DNA from: Candidatus Paraprochloron terpiosi LD05
Lineage (GTDB): Bacteria; Cyanobacteriota; Cyanobacteriia; Cyanobacteriales; Prochloraceae
Direction: 5' to 3'
DNA length: 64,000 nucleotides
NCBI GenBank assembly: GCA_018141785.1
Contig: CP073341.1
Location: 2,589,422-2,653,421 of the forward strand
Part shown: in pieces, positions 16,886-26,497 of the stretch
Position numbering within the stretch: the stretch's first letter is position 1
Layout of the letters: the number at the start of each line of letters is the position of its first letter
Program-made: the position numbers and the translations under genes
The notes under the pieces: generated by a model
Databases searched by the model: none
What the model saw: only the letters and a program-made list of their open reading frames with translations
What the model was told of the DNA's origin: nothing

Positions 16886-17958
16886 AGCTCCCGATTGTGA
16901 TACATTTTGCGGTAATAAGCTTGATATTCAGGGGAAAGGAGGTGTGCCCACCAGTCCCGGTTGTTTAAATACCATTCTAGAGTGAGTCGGAGTCCCGTGG
17001 CTAAGGTTTCACTAGGTTTCCAACCTAATTCTTGTTTGATTTTACTCCCATTAATGCCATAACGGCGATCGTGTCCAGGTCTATCTTTGACAAAGGTAAT
17101 TAAGTCCCCAGCAGGACTTACTGGTAAATTGGTTCCCAATTCGTCCATTAAGGCACAAATCATCTTCACTAAATCAATGTTTTTAATTTCGTTATTCCCT
17201 CCAATATTATAGGTCTCCCCCGGTTCCCCCTTCTCAATCACTAATTCTAATGCACTACAGTGATCTCCCACATATAACCAGTCCCGAATATTTTGGCCGT
17301 CACCGTACACAGGAAGGGGTTTCCCTAATAATATGTTAATACAGGTGAGGGGAATTAATTTTTCCGTAAAATGATAGGGTCCGTAGTTGTTGGAACAATT
17401 GGTAATTAGGGTGGGTAAACCGTAGGTGTGATAGTAGGCTCGCACCAGGTGATCGCTCCCTGCTTTGGAAGCAGCATAGGGACTGTTGGGAGCATAGGGG
17501 GTAGTTTCCGTGAATGGAGGGTCTTCTGGTGCCAAACTGCCAAATACTTCGTCTGTGGATATGTGGAGGAAGCGGTAATTTTCCGGTTTCTTTTGACTTT
17601 CCCAATACTGACGAAATGCTTCCAATAAGGTAAAAGTACCCACTACGTTGGTGCGAATAAAAGCCTCCGGACCTAAAATAGAACGGTCCACATGGGACTC
17701 CGCTGCAAAATGGGCGATTGTATCGATTTTTTCCTCTTTTAAGAGCTGATCTAATAAGGAGCGATCGCCAATATCTCCTTTAACAAAGCGAAAATTCTCA
17801 TCTGCTTCTAATTTAGCTAAATTAGCTCTATTTCCTGCATAAGTGAGAGCGTCTAATACCACCAGACGAGTATCGGGATAATTTTTCATCCAATTATGAA
17901 CGAAATTAGAACCAATAAAACCGGCCCCACCAGTTACCAATAAGCGCTTTTGTCTCAT
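16882..17958 (-). CDS. rfbB: dTDP-glucose 4,6-dehydratase
   Basis: Converts dTDP-glucose to dTDP-4-keto-6-deoxyglucose for deoxysugar (for example rhamnose) synthesis. Short-chain dehydrogenase fold: NAD-binding [10 protein letters not shown] (8-17), [10 protein letters not shown] with the catalytic Thr-Asp-Glu, and the Y-x3-K in [12 protein letters not shown]; the substrate region is [16 protein letters not shown] start at the ATG 17956-17958 ([11 protein letters not shown]), giving 358 residues. The frame is open further upstream to 18084, but that extension is encoded by the cagaggcac repeat and adds a sequence foreign to the family. It lies downstream of the damaged rfbA on the same strand and overlaps the antitoxin start. 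Confidence 0.9.
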   Translation of the reverse strand: MRQKRLLVTGGAGFIGSNFVHNWMKNYPDTRLVVLDALTYAGNRANLAKLEADENFRFVKGDIGDRSLLDQLLKEEKIDTIAHFAAESHVDRSILGPEAFIRTNVVGTFTLLEAFRQYWESQKKPENYRFLHISTDEVFGSLAPEDPPFTETTPYAPNSPYAASKAGSDHLVRAYYHTYGLPTLITNCSNNYGPYHFTEKLIPLTCINILLGKPLPVYGDGQNIRDWLYVGDHCSALELVIEKGEPGETYNIGGNNEIKNIDLVKMICALMDELGTNLPVSPAGDLITFVKDRPGHDRRYGINGSKIKQELGWKPSETLATGLRLTLEWYLNNRDWWAHLLSPEYQAYYRKMYHNREL

Positions 17959-17985
17959 ATTTGTTGATTTTGCTTTTTTTGGTTT

Positions 17986-18020
17986 CACACAGAGGCACAG
18001 AGGCACGGAGAGGGGAGGGG
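17986..18020. repeat. dispersed cagaggcac repeat upstream of rfbB
   Basis: TTCACACAGAGGCACAGAGG tract; it lies in the rfbB upstream open frame and explains the spurious N-terminal extension. Confidence 0.65.
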
Positions 18021-18140
18021 GAAGGAGTATATAGGGATAAGGTTGAGTATTTATACTTACACACAGGGCGACATCTTTTCCCATGGTATTACTATAACTC
18101 CTAATTTCACTTTTGTCAACCCTTTCTAAAATATTTCTCC

Positions 18141-18178
18141 CTTCTCTTCCTCTGGGTCCTCGGCGCCTCTGCGGTTTA
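18141..18178. repeat. dispersed repeat between rfbA and rfbB
   Basis: CCTCTGGGTCC…GGCGCCTCTGCGG, the same word family on the opposite orientation, just downstream of rfbA. Confidence 0.55.
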
Positions 18179-18185
18179 TTAAATA

Positions 18186-19262
18186 TTATCCCCCTAACTC
18201 TATCTGGGAGTCGTCACCTATCATGAAACGTAAAGCTTTAGGACGACGGGGTGCAACCGTTAACTCTGCTCTCCGTCCGATAAGACTATTCACAATCCGC
18301 TGCTCTATGCCTATTAATTTAGCACCTTCTAACACAACACTGTGTTCCAAGTCCCCACCTACTAAGGTAACTTCATCGGCTATACTGGTATAAGGCCTCA
18401 CAAAACAATTTTCCATATGGCAGTTATTGCCAATAATAACAGGTCCGCGAATAATACAATTGACTAGTTTGGTCCCTTTACCAATTTTTACCCGTCCAAT
18501 AACTTGACTCTCAGGGTCCACTTCCCCCTAAATTTTCCCTTCCAAACGGGTGTCCAGAATAATCCGATTTGCTTCTAATAAGTCGTCCTTTTTTCCCATG
18601 TCCAACCACCAACCATCTAATTTTTTTGCCTCCACGGACTTAAACTGGTATATTAAAGCTTGAATAGCGTCGGTGATTTCTAATTCTCCTCAAGGTGAAG
18701 GTTTAATGCTGTCGATGGCTTTTTGAATCGCACTGGATAAGAAGTATATACCTACTAAGGCTAAGTTAGAAGGGGGAATTTGGGGTTTTTCCACTAGTTG
18801 GAGCACTTTTCCTGTTTTATCTACTTCAGCCACCCCAAAAGCCCTAGGATTAGATACGGAATGGAGGAGAATTAAGGAGTCTAGGTTTTTTCCTTGAAAG
18901 TCACATTGGAAGGGAGTGAGTTCATTTTCAATTAAGTTATCCTCTAAATACATCAAAAAAGGATCATCTCTTAGGAAGGGTCGAGCTACTTTCACTGCGT
19001 GAGCCAAACCCCCTGGTTTTTCCTGGAGGATATAGGTTATTTCTGCCCCAAAGCGCTCTCCGAAATCAGTTATTTCCCTTACTTCTGCTCCGGTTTCTGG
19101 ACTGATAATAATGCCGATGGATTTTATCCCGGCTGCTACGATGGCTTCAATACCGTACCACAGAATAGGTTTGTTGGCTACGGGAACCAGTTGTTTCGCT
19201 CCTGTATAAGTAAGCGGTCGCAATCGCCTTCCCTTACCCCCTGAGAGAATTAATGCTTTCAT
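18186..19262 (-). pseudogene. rfbA: glucose-1-phosphate thymidylyltransferase (long form), two in-frame stops
   Basis: Would make dTDP-glucose from glucose 1-phosphate and dTTP, feeding rfbB. The single frame of 359 codons encodes a long-form RmlA: nucleotide-binding [20 protein letters not shown] (7-26), VEKPQIPPS, then a left-handed beta-helix C-terminus (IGRVKIGKGTKL, IIRGPVIIGNNC). Codon 191 is TGA (18690-18692), where the family has Arg before G-E-L-E-I-T-D-A. Codon 245 is TAG (18528-18530), between G-K-I and G-E-V-D-P-E-S. The rest is undamaged, so inactivation is recent. There are no frameshifts. Readthrough cannot be excluded but needs two events. Confidence 0.85.
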
Positions 19263-19327
19263 CTTTTTGATTACCTAGATGTTTGTCACATTTTATCACA
19301 AATTTTGTTAGGATAAAGATTTTTTTA

Positions 19328-19355
19328 TTTCACCCAGAGGCACAGAGGCACGGAG
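19328..19355. repeat. dispersed cagaggcac repeat
   Basis: TTTCACCCAGAGGCACAGAG tract between the rfbA start and the PEP-CTERM-like gene end. Confidence 0.6.
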
Positions 19356-19365
19356 AAAAGAAGGG

Positions 19366-19936
19366 TTACCCTTTCCCCTTGAAGTGAGCAATAGCTACTA
19401 CCCCTCCTATTACTAGGATAGCTGGCAGGCTACTGATTTCTAAGGGAACGGGAACTTGGGTAAAGATAATGTTCTCAGCGAAGGTTATTACCTGTTCTTG
19501 TACACTAGCATCTCCATTATCTTCTAAATCTTGACCGTAAGTAATGATATTAACACCTGGACCATTCACTGATGTCCAAAATTACATCCCGCCCAATGCT
19601 TCCTACTCTACCCTCCGCAAAAAACCTACGTTCAATTATCTGTCCATCTTCAACCGTGAAGGTGTTGTTTGGTCCTAACTCAGTAGTAAGGAAGATAGAA
19701 AGGAAGTTAAAATCGCCAACATCTTCGAAATCATCTGGTGCAGAGTCCACAAACACAGCAGTTGGTACACTTGTAGCATTGTCAGTCAGTCCCAGGATCC
19801 GTCCTGTAACTGTCCCGTCAATACCCCCTCCCCCAGTATTACTAAAAGAGAAGGTGAAGTCTAGAGCAGTTGCTCGGTTAGTTAATCCCCAGGTGAAGAC
19901 TGAGATAAGGAGGAGTTTGGAGATGATATGTTTCAT
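19366..19936 (-). pseudogene. exported protein with exosortase-type C-terminal anchor, frameshifted
   Basis: N-terminal part (19550-19936) has a signal peptide ending in A-T-A-L and a Gly/Asp-rich beta segment (FSNTGGGGIDGTVTG, DNATSVPTAVFVDS). Near 19567 the frame shifts by one base and continues in the ORF 19366-19569, which ends VPVPLEISSLPAILV, a hydrophobic helix and basic K-G-K-G. This is the layout of PEP-CTERM-like surface proteins (motif, membrane helix, basic tail), although the canonical V-P-E-P is V-P-V-P here. The single indel makes it a probable pseudogene; a sequencing error would look the same. Confidence 0.55.
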
Positions 19937-19963
19937 TTTTCTGTCCTTGTGCAGTTTATATAA

Positions 19964-20890
19964 TCAAGGTACTTGGAGACTTATCAAACCTTTCTCAGGA
20001 AAATAACTGTGAAAATGTCCATCTCGAGCTAAGATAACAATAATAAGTTCCAAAGGATAACCAGGCTGAACCTGTAAATCAGACCAGGGGACCCCTATTT
20101 CTAAGCATCGGTGAAAAGCCACCACTGCCTTTGTGACTCTACTTTCCCAAGTATTGTCTCCCACTGCTTCTGCCAACCCAATGGATGAGTTGAGTAAATT
20201 AATCCTTAAATGATGGTGGAATAAATAATTCAAGGGTGCCATATCTGGCAAATTTGTGAGGGGGACTGGACTATTATACATGGTTATATCCCGATAGTAC
20301 CACAACAAGTGCAACTCCCCTGGTAATTGCACCCCACCCTGAAAGTCGAAACGGAAATAGAAATGCAACTGGTCCCAACCATAATGAACTCGTTGCACCA
20401 AACTGGAGCGTTGCATTGTCCCCCGACTACCACCAATCTCAATTCTACCAGCTTTCTGCCAATCCTCTTCCCGTCCCCTACCGTCCAGCCCTGGACTAAT
20501 AAAGCTTTCCAGAGTGACACACTCTTCAGTCCTCTCCCGTTCTTGGACAGGTTGATGCAAACGAGGGGGAACAGGTTCCTTCAGACCCCGATAGATAGCA
20601 ATAAGATGGTCCCGGAATAACTGGTCGAAAATGCTATCATGAGAGGAAGAGTTATCCCTGTCAAACCACCAAAACCAATCGGATCCTTCTGCTGCATATA
20701 AGGACTCCCAAACTTCAGGGTTGTTTTCTTCTGTAGCTTCGGGATGATTTGCCAATATCTCCCTCGCTTCCCTGAGCAAGTCCCAAGCCAAATTTTTGCT
20801 CTTAGACCCAATCCAAGTGCTAAAATTCCCATCCACCCAAGAACCACTGTGAAGCGTTTCTCCCGGGATACTTGACATGTTGGGGAATTT
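19964..20890 (-). pseudogene. GH57 glycoside hydrolase, C-terminal part (split by antisense group II intron)
   Basis: C-terminal half of the glycosidase whose N-terminal half lies at 23310-24576. It begins in frame with K-F-P-N-M and SSIPGETLHSGSWVDGNF, STWIG, the region that in GH57 amylase-like enzymes follows the catalytic barrel (HSGSWI…WIG). It continues through GSDWFWWFDRDNSS, also a family hallmark, to a beta-rich C-terminal domain. With its start removed it has only an internal ATG (20878). The whole gene would encode about 730 residues. Confidence 0.8.
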
Positions 20891-23309
20891 GTGCGCGACC
20901 TGACAATGGTCGCTTAGTACGGGACATCGAGTCCTCTAGGGAGTTCCACCCCTAGCCCTCACGGAAAAGACTCTACGAGTCCGGTCACGGCGGGAGTAAG
21001 TAATAAAACCGCTGGAATGCAGACCCCGAAAGTAGCCGAAGCTCTTAGGATTAAAGGGTGAGGAGCAAGAGGGAAATAGCTGGAAGGCTGAACGAAAGTG
21101 AAGTAAAAGGATTCGCCATCAACGAATCCCTCCGTTTAAACCTCGTAAACCACGAAAGGCGAAATTATTCCTGCGCCTTAGCCAAAATGGCAAGCAGACA
21201 GGAACTGATACTGCAAATTTATCAGCTCGGGGAACCAAAGCTCTGCCGGGGGATAGGAACCAGCCTAACCAGTTAAGAAAACTAAGCGAAACAACAGGAT
21301 AAGCCCTACAAGGTCTAAGAAAGGGTCGATTCTTCTTAGTAGGTCAAAGGTAACGGCGACGGAATTCCTTGGAGGGTAAAGGATGAGTGAAAAAGCGAAC
21401 GCTCTCTTGTAATGAGAGAGATAGGGATTCAAGATTTGTCCCTGACCGAAAGGAATAGCAGACTTCACTTGGGTCTCATACGAAAATTGAAGACAACTAG
21501 AAACCAAACGAACGGAAAAGTTAGATGACGGAAGAAATTCTGGCAAATGGACTGAACGGACAATCTACCGAGTGGGGCGACATTAACTGGCGTCGCACAA
21601 AGAAGATTGTTAGGAATTTACGCGGTCGGATATTTCGTGCCCAAAAGCTTGGACTGTGGAGGCGAATGATGTCTCTACAGAAATTGATGAAAAGATGTCG
21701 GTCGAACCTATTACTGAGCATCAGACAAATCACACAGGTAAATACCGGAAAACGAACAGCGGGGGTAGATAAGGAGGTCATAGACACCCCAGCACAGCGT
21801 GTGAAACTTGCCAATAACTGGGAAATGCCCAAGGCAAAACCTGCCAGACGGGTATACATTCCTAAAGCGAATGGTAAGAAACGTCCTCTTGGAATCCCAA
21901 CCATCAGAGATAGAGTCGCTCAGGCAATAGTCAAAAATGCACTGGAACCCGAATGGGAGGCCAAGTTTGAAGCTAACTCCTATGGCTTCAGACCCGGTCG
22001 AAGTTGCCTAGATGCTATTGGACAATGTTTCAGTAGACTACGCGGCGACTATAAAACGAAGACCGGAACATGGCGAAAGCACGATAAATGGGTTTTGGAC
22101 GCTGATATCAAAGGCTTCTTTGACAACATTGACCATAAATCCATCCAGACAGCAGTCAGGGAAAATACCTTGGTTGATGGATGGTTAAAAGCTGGATCTA
22201 TCGAGAGTAAGAAGGGATATAGCCCAACTGAAAAAGGAACTCCACAGGGTGGCGTAATAAGTCCTTTGTTAGCAAATATCGGACTCCACGGGTTAGAAAC
22301 ATATATCAACAAATGTAACCCAAAGGTAGGCGTCATCAGGTATGCAGACGATTTCGTAGTCACGGCAAAGGACAAGGAATCCTTGGAGGAATTGAAAATC
22401 CAGATAAATCAATGGCTGTCAGAACGAGGTCTTGAGATTAGTGATGAGAAGACGCGGATAGTACATATAAGAGACGGATTTGATTTCCTGGGGTTTAACC
22501 TACGGCATTATGAGGTTAAAGGAAATGATGGAATCCTACGGGATAAACTAATCATTAAGCCACAGAAGTCGAAGGTATTAGAGCTCTGCAAGAAAGTCGG
22601 TGCAACCATCGACAGCATGAAAACAAAAACCCCAGAACAGGTCATCCGTAAGATAGAACCACTTCTCAGAGGTTTTGCGAATTACTACAGAGGAGTATGT
22701 AGCAAAGAAACCTTTTCATATATACACAACCGAGTATGGTGGTACCTCTGGCGTTGGGCAAAAAGACGACACCCCAAAAAATCACGAAAATGGGTCAAAG
22801 GAAAGTACTTCCGAACAAGGGGCAAAAGAAATTGGGTGTTTTTCTACGAAGGCAAAGACCGGAGGGGCAAAAGAATAATACACGATTTGTATAATATAAA
22901 AAGTGTCCCGATTGAAAGACATATCAAAGTTAAGGGAGCTTATTCCCCAGACGATCCCGAACAGGTGGAATATTGGTCAAAGCGGCGAACGCAGTCTGGA
23001 AAAAAATGGTGGGCTAAAAACTCAAAATATGAGAAAATAGCCATCAACCAGAACTGGAAATGCCCAATCTGCCATGAGCACCTCTTCAACGGTGAGGAAA
23101 TTCAAACCCATCACATAGCACCTGTGAAGGATGGAGGTTCAGATGAGTGCGACAATCTTCAGCACTTGCACACAGCATGTCACAAGCAGGTGCATTCCAA
23201 GAAATCCAAGCAAGTAGGGCTTGAAGTGAGGCTTGAGCCGGATGATAGGAAACTGTCACGTCCGGTTCTTAGGGGAGGGGAAGGAAGCGATTCCTGAACC
23301 TTACCCGAC
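20891..23309 (+). mobile_element. group II intron, family B (about 2.42 kb), antisense inside the GH57 gene
   Basis: Plus-strand 5' end GTGCGCGACC (20891) and 3' end CTTACCCGAC (about 23309). Domain V is at 23235-23268 (GAGCCGGATG, loop with GGAAAC, ACGTCCGGTTCT) and a domain VI hairpin follows. It encodes a full RT-maturase-HNH. Sequence and orientation differ from the four family A copies. The 3' boundary is uncertain by one to three bases: joining 20890 to 23308 or 23311 restores the GH57 frame, joining to 23310 does not. Being antisense, it cannot splice out of the GH57 mRNA. Confidence 0.85.
21525..23297 (+). CDS. group II intron RT/maturase-HNH protein (family B)
   Basis: A 590-residue intron-encoded protein, intact. 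RT blocks: RRVYIPKANGKKRPLGIPTI, NSYGFRPGRSC, VLDADIKGFFDNIDH, GTPQGGVISPLLANI, catalytic I-R-Y-A-D-D-F, and GFDFLGFNLR. The maturase X domain (IRKIEPLLRGFANYYRG) follows. The C-terminus is an HNH nuclease (CPICHEHLF, THHIAPVKDGGSDECDNL, HTACHKQVH). The reading frame runs on into domain V before stopping. Likely active in splicing and retromobility. It starts at ATG 21525, about 630 bases into the intron, leaving room for domains I-III. Confidence 0.9.
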   Translation: MTEEILANGLNGQSTEWGDINWRRTKKIVRNLRGRIFRAQKLGLWRRMMSLQKLMKRCRSNLLLSIRQITQVNTGKRTAGVDKEVIDTPAQRVKLANNWEMPKAKPARRVYIPKANGKKRPLGIPTIRDRVAQAIVKNALEPEWEAKFEANSYGFRPGRSCLDAIGQCFSRLRGDYKTKTGTWRKHDKWVLDADIKGFFDNIDHKSIQTAVRENTLVDGWLKAGSIESKKGYSPTEKGTPQGGVISPLLANIGLHGLETYINKCNPKVGVIRYADDFVVTAKDKESLEELKIQINQWLSERGLEISDEKTRIVHIRDGFDFLGFNLRHYEVKGNDGILRDKLIIKPQKSKVLELCKKVGATIDSMKTKTPEQVIRKIEPLLRGFANYYRGVCSKETFSYIHNRVWWYLWRWAKRRHPKKSRKWVKGKYFRTRGKRNWVFFYEGKDRRGKRIIHDLYNIKSVPIERHIKVKGAYSPDDPEQVEYWSKRRTQSGKKWWAKNSKYEKIAINQNWKCPICHEHLFNGEEIQTHHIAPVKDGGSDECDNLQHLHTACHKQVHSKKSKQVGLEVRLEPDDRKLSRPVLRGGEGSDS

Positions 23310-24576
23310 ATAAAAATTCTGATACTGTAACTAATTTAATTTTATTGTGATTACTCAATCTTTCATAGAGCGCTCGCAAAAAAGGCAAACCGTCTTTTTC
23401 GTAATATTCCCAACAATTCTCTCCGTCTAAGGCAATAGTAACTAACCAAGGCTGTGAAGTATCTTCCCTTGACCTATTATCAGCAATTATCTCCAAACGT
23501 CGGACCAAATCCTTTGCTGCCCCCTGGGGTGACCTGTTACCATAGGTAAAGCCGATTAAATCGGAGAGGCAATGGTCCCGAAAAACGATAACCAAATTAC
23601 CCTCTTTCGTCTCCAAGCGATAAGGACGATAAAGCAGATCTGGTTCAGAAACATTCCCCACCTCATCCCGGGAGAAAAAGTGCTTTAAAGTGGAACCCAA
23701 AACCACCTCATCAGAACAAATCCAGTGAAACCCTTCCCGAGCAATATAAGGCAAAATCCCTGGACTAACGGACTGTTCAGGTGGCCACAAACCCCTAGGG
23801 TTACGTCCGAATCTTGCCCGGTAAATGTCCCGAGCTTTTTGGAGGTGACCAGGGATATCTTCGCACCATTGAAAAGCCTTTTGGGGCAACTTCATTTCTG
23901 GTAGAGCACCGGAGTTACTATCTGCCAGTAGGGGTAAAATAGGGTGGGTATAGGGACTGGTGATGACTTCCAGCTGACCCCTAGCTTGCATTTTGCGGTG
24001 TTGAGGGATGATCCGGCTGATGATTTCTCTTTGTTTACCATAAATGCGTTGGCGATCGCCCAAGTTAAAATTTTTTTCCTGTTCCAACCAGAGGGCAATT
24101 TCCGGGTCATCCCAAAAGAGCGGATCTATCCAAGCAAAATTGTGCCATGCCAGTAAATCGCTCCAATCCTGACTGGTCCAGTTTTCCACACACCAAGCCT
24201 CTCCTCGCTCCTGTTTTTGCTCATATAGTTCCCGGTAACGAGGGTGAGGAGCAATCATGGTTTGGTAATTACAGCTAAAAAAGTTATTTATAATAAATTG
24301 TTTATTAATTTTTTCTAACTTTTCACAGGGAGTAAGTGCCAAAGTTAGATAGGGATCCATAGCCACCCCTGCACTATAATCTTCCAATTGCAAAATCAGG
24401 GAAGGTACCAGATTCACCGTTTGATGCAACTTGGGATACTTTTCTAGTAACAGTACTAAATCTAGGTAATCTTTAGTCCCATGCAACCGCACCCATGGTA
24501 AACTATATGTGTCCTGAGATTTATATAAAGGTTGGTGCTGATGCCATACAAAAGCGACATAAAGTGGATAGGACAT
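23310..24576 (-). pseudogene. GH57 glycoside hydrolase, N-terminal part
   Basis: Catalytic (beta/alpha)7 barrel of a glycoside hydrolase family 57 enzyme, probably an alpha-glucan-acting amylase/branching type. Motifs: F-V-W-H-Q-H-Q-P (9-16), IAPHPRYRELY, the nucleophile region G-L-W-P-P-E-Q-S-V (Glu), WICSDE, and the acid/base region I-A-L-D-G-E-N-C-W-E-Y-Y (Asp). The true coding part ends at S-E-F-L; the last dozen codons to the stop at 23269 are intron sequence. Cytoplasmic, no signal peptide. It would act on glycogen-like substrates if intact. Confidence 0.85.
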
Positions 24577-24581
24577 AATCC

Positions 24582-24606
24582 TGTAGGGGCGGGAAGACCC
24601 CGCCCA
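24582..24606. repeat. GTAGGGGCG palindromic repeat
   Basis: Short palindrome GTAGGGGCGGGaagaCCCCGCC between nfu and the GH57 start; related to those at 37771, 44686 and 57335. Confidence 0.5.
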
Positions 24607-24615
24607 TAGTGTAAA

Positions 24616-24855
24616 TTACATGACTTGCTCGATTTCGGCAATTTCAGGAATCATTTCTTTCAAACGACGTTCAATCCCCATTCTCAAAGTCATAGCAGAA
24701 CTGGGACAAGAACCACAAGCACCTTGGAGACGTAATTTCACGATGGGACCGTCTATTTCCACCAACTCCACATTACCTCCATCCGCCATCAAATAAGGGC
24801 GCATTTCGTCCAGTGTTGTCTCCACGTTGTCCATAGTGAGTGCCAATGCTGTCAT
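24616..24855 (-). CDS. NifU C-terminal-domain (Nfu-type) iron-sulfur scaffold protein
   Basis: A 79-residue Nfu protein that carries and delivers [4Fe-4S] clusters, in cyanobacteria notably to photosystem I and other Fe-S proteins. It consists of the Nfu domain alone: [21 protein letters not shown], then C-G-S-C with the two cluster cysteines in the [18 protein letters not shown] motif, and a C-terminal helix ending I-E-Q-V-M. Length matches the stand-alone cyanobacterial form (about 76-80 residues). Single gene with a short gap to its neighbours. Confidence 0.9.
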   Translation of the reverse strand: MTALALTMDNVETTLDEMRPYLMADGGNVELVEIDGPIVKLRLQGACGSCPSSAMTLRMGIERRLKEMIPEIAEIEQVM

Positions 24856-24889
24856 TCTGTACCTCCAAAGATTAGTTTCCCTTCACTCA

Positions 24890-25042
24890 TTATGCCACAG
24901 CCAGTAGTTCAATCCCAGTGAAATGAAACTCTGTATTGATACTCCCCGCTCTAAAGAGACCTCGCTCTGTACGAATTATTGCTGTTTGTCCATTTAATGT
25001 CGGAGTCATAGCGCGCCTCGGCCTTTCGTCATCTAGTTCCAT
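24890..25042 (-). pseudogene. DUF433-like protein remnant
   Basis: From ATG 25040-25042 the frame gives 50 residues: M-E-L-D-D-E-R-P-R-R-A, then MTPTLNGQTAIIRTERGL. The L-N-G-Q-x-x-I-I-R-T-E-R-G-L block resembles the start of DUF433 antitoxin-like proteins, where T-I-S-G-T-R-I-T should follow. Here the sequence turns into unrelated residues and stops. Probably a truncated remnant; the family call is from memory and moderate. An upstream GTG start would begin inside the repeat array and is not favoured. Confidence 0.4.
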
Positions 25043-25091
25043 ATTACCAGAGGTTATACAATTTTTTATCGATTGGCTCGAAGCACCTAAA

Positions 25092-25445
25092 GATTTGCGT
25101 TTAACCACTTTTATCCTTTTCCTATAAGGGTTTGGGCTATTGATACCCTATCTTTATCGATTTGCATTTAACCACTTTTAATTGGCGTTAACCACTTTTA
25201 ATTGGCGTTAACCACTTTCAAACCGAAAATGGGAGAGAGGGAGTGTCAGTCCTAATCATTTGAGGTGGTCATGGATTTGCGTTTAAGCACTTTTATCCTT
25301 TTCCCATAAGGGTTTGGGCGATTGATACCCTCTTATATCGATTTGCTTTTAACCACTTTTAATTGGCGTTAACCACTTTTAATTGGCGTTAACCACTTTT
25401 AATTGGCGTTAACCACTTTCAAGCCCAAAATGGGAGATAGCGAGC
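25092..25445. repeat. duplicated module with 20-bp tandem repeats AATTGGCGTTAACCACTTTT
   Basis: Two similar modules (about 25092-25245 and 25273-25445). Each has GATTTGCGTTTAA[C/G]CACTTTTATCC, then ATAAGGGTTTGGGC and GATTTGC, followed by AATTGGCGTTAACCACTTTT units (two in the first, three in the second), then ACTTTCAA…CAAAATGGGAGA. The second module ends in the last codons and stop of the AlbA_2 gene, and the first carries a diverged copy of that gene end. All share the AACCACTTT core. Too close-spaced for CRISPR and lacking spacers. Confidence 0.8.
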
Positions 25446-25833
25446 ATAGCGGGTAGAGGTTGAGTCCGATTTCTCTGGCTTGATTAATTCTTCTTTCTTC
25501 GTAGCGCGGATAACCTGAGAAACAACAGTGTTCTTTGACTTGTCTAAACGAAAACGCTCCCGTAGTGTTTGGTTTGTCATACGTTGGTTACTGACGTATC
25601 GCAAACAACAATGTTGATAGCAGGCTCGAACCCGATCTGCTTGACTCATGTGGGCAAAATCCTGATGAGCAAAAAGGATTGCCGTGGTGCGTGTTTCTCC
25701 CACCCGAAAATCTGGTGCTGGGAGCTGATAAACCTCTACTGTATTGACCACTTTGTCGATTCCACTGCCTTTTTCTTCACAGATACCAAAGCGCCGCATT
25801 AGATCTGCAAGTTGTTCGTTTTGTGAACGATAT
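25419..25833 (-). pseudogene. Schlafen AlbA_2-domain ATP-binding protein, C-terminal fragment
   Basis: Encodes R-S-Q-N-E-Q-L-A-D-L-M-R-R-F-G-I-C-E-E-K, then G-S-G-I-D-K, YQLPAPDFRVGE, AILFAHQDF, VRACYQHCCLRYV and a terminal LPFWA. This is the end of RecG-like AlbA_2/HATPase_c_4 proteins. The stop codon lies in the last unit of the 20-bp repeat array. About 100 residues expected between this and the N-terminal fragment are missing, replaced by a truncated group II intron, so the gene is dead. Confidence 0.75.
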
Positions 25834-26497
25834 ATTAGAGTCGAGGGAGCTGCCACGCAGCTCGCCCCTCTCCTACGAACTGTACGTGAAACTTTCGCCT
25901 CATACAGCTCAGGTGCTTCTATGCCAATGGGAGGCGTGCTTCCGTAGACCGTCCTTAATACGCTTGCGATGTATTGCTTGCGCCTGGTGACACTCACGGT
26001 GGAGGGCAACTAGATTCTTACGTTTCCAGTTGTTATGGTTGCCATCGATGTGGTGCAACTCCACGGCTCCATCCATCTCCATAAACAATCTGTTGCAATG
26101 CTGACATTTGCCCTTCTGTCGCTTAATAGCATCAGCGGTTGGCCCACTGTACAGTTTGGAATTCCGACTCAACCCAATAGGAAATGTTCCCATCGTAGGG
26201 TGAGGCATCACCTTTGACCCCGCCATTAATCAATGCCGGGGTCGTTGACTTTCCAGGGAATTGCTGGGAAAGCAATATGTACCTGCTCACTGGTGAGCTG
26301 TCGTTTGGCCGCCCCTTGGGGTTTAATCCCCTTAGTGGCGAGCCGTCGTGCTTTCTCTGCTTCCATAGTCGCCATCCTGCGCTTTTCAGCTCTCAATTTG
26401 TGCCATACCCATTGTTTGAGTGACCATAGCAAATGCTGAACGAGTATCGCAGTTTGAGTGATTCTGGCGACCGCCTCGGACTTGTGACTCTATCCTT
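25834..26497 (-). mobile_element. 5'-truncated group II intron, family A copy 4 (fragment)
   Basis: The 3' portion only: …CTCTAAT end at 25834, domains V-VI, the HNH ORF (25909-26226, nearly identical to copy 3) and the maturase end (26226-26432), breaking off at about 26497 within the X domain. There is no 5' ribozyme half. It carries the same hairpin as copy 3 (26218-26241, one C/G shorter on each arm). A 5' truncation with target deletion is what incomplete reverse transcription during insertion gives. Confidence 0.85.
26218..26241. repeat. GC hairpin element, TTAATCA-loop variant (24 bp)
   Basis: Same position as the hairpin of copy 3 but with four instead of five terminal C/G, so the HNH ORF phase relative to the maturase differs from copy 3. 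Confidence 0.75.

Noticed and set aside
17959..18084. N-terminal extension of rfbB
   Set aside because: Encoded by a dispersed repeat; the family start [11 protein letters not shown] is downstream.
18690..18692. TGA in rfbA as selenocysteine
   Set aside because: The family has Arg there, a TAG follows later, and no SECIS-like context or reason for Sec exists.
24943..25127. Short plus ORF opposite the DUF433-like remnant
   Set aside because: No ribosome site and no family resemblance.
25092..25445. Possible CRISPR array
   Set aside because: Units are contiguous with no unique spacers, no leader and no cas genes nearby.
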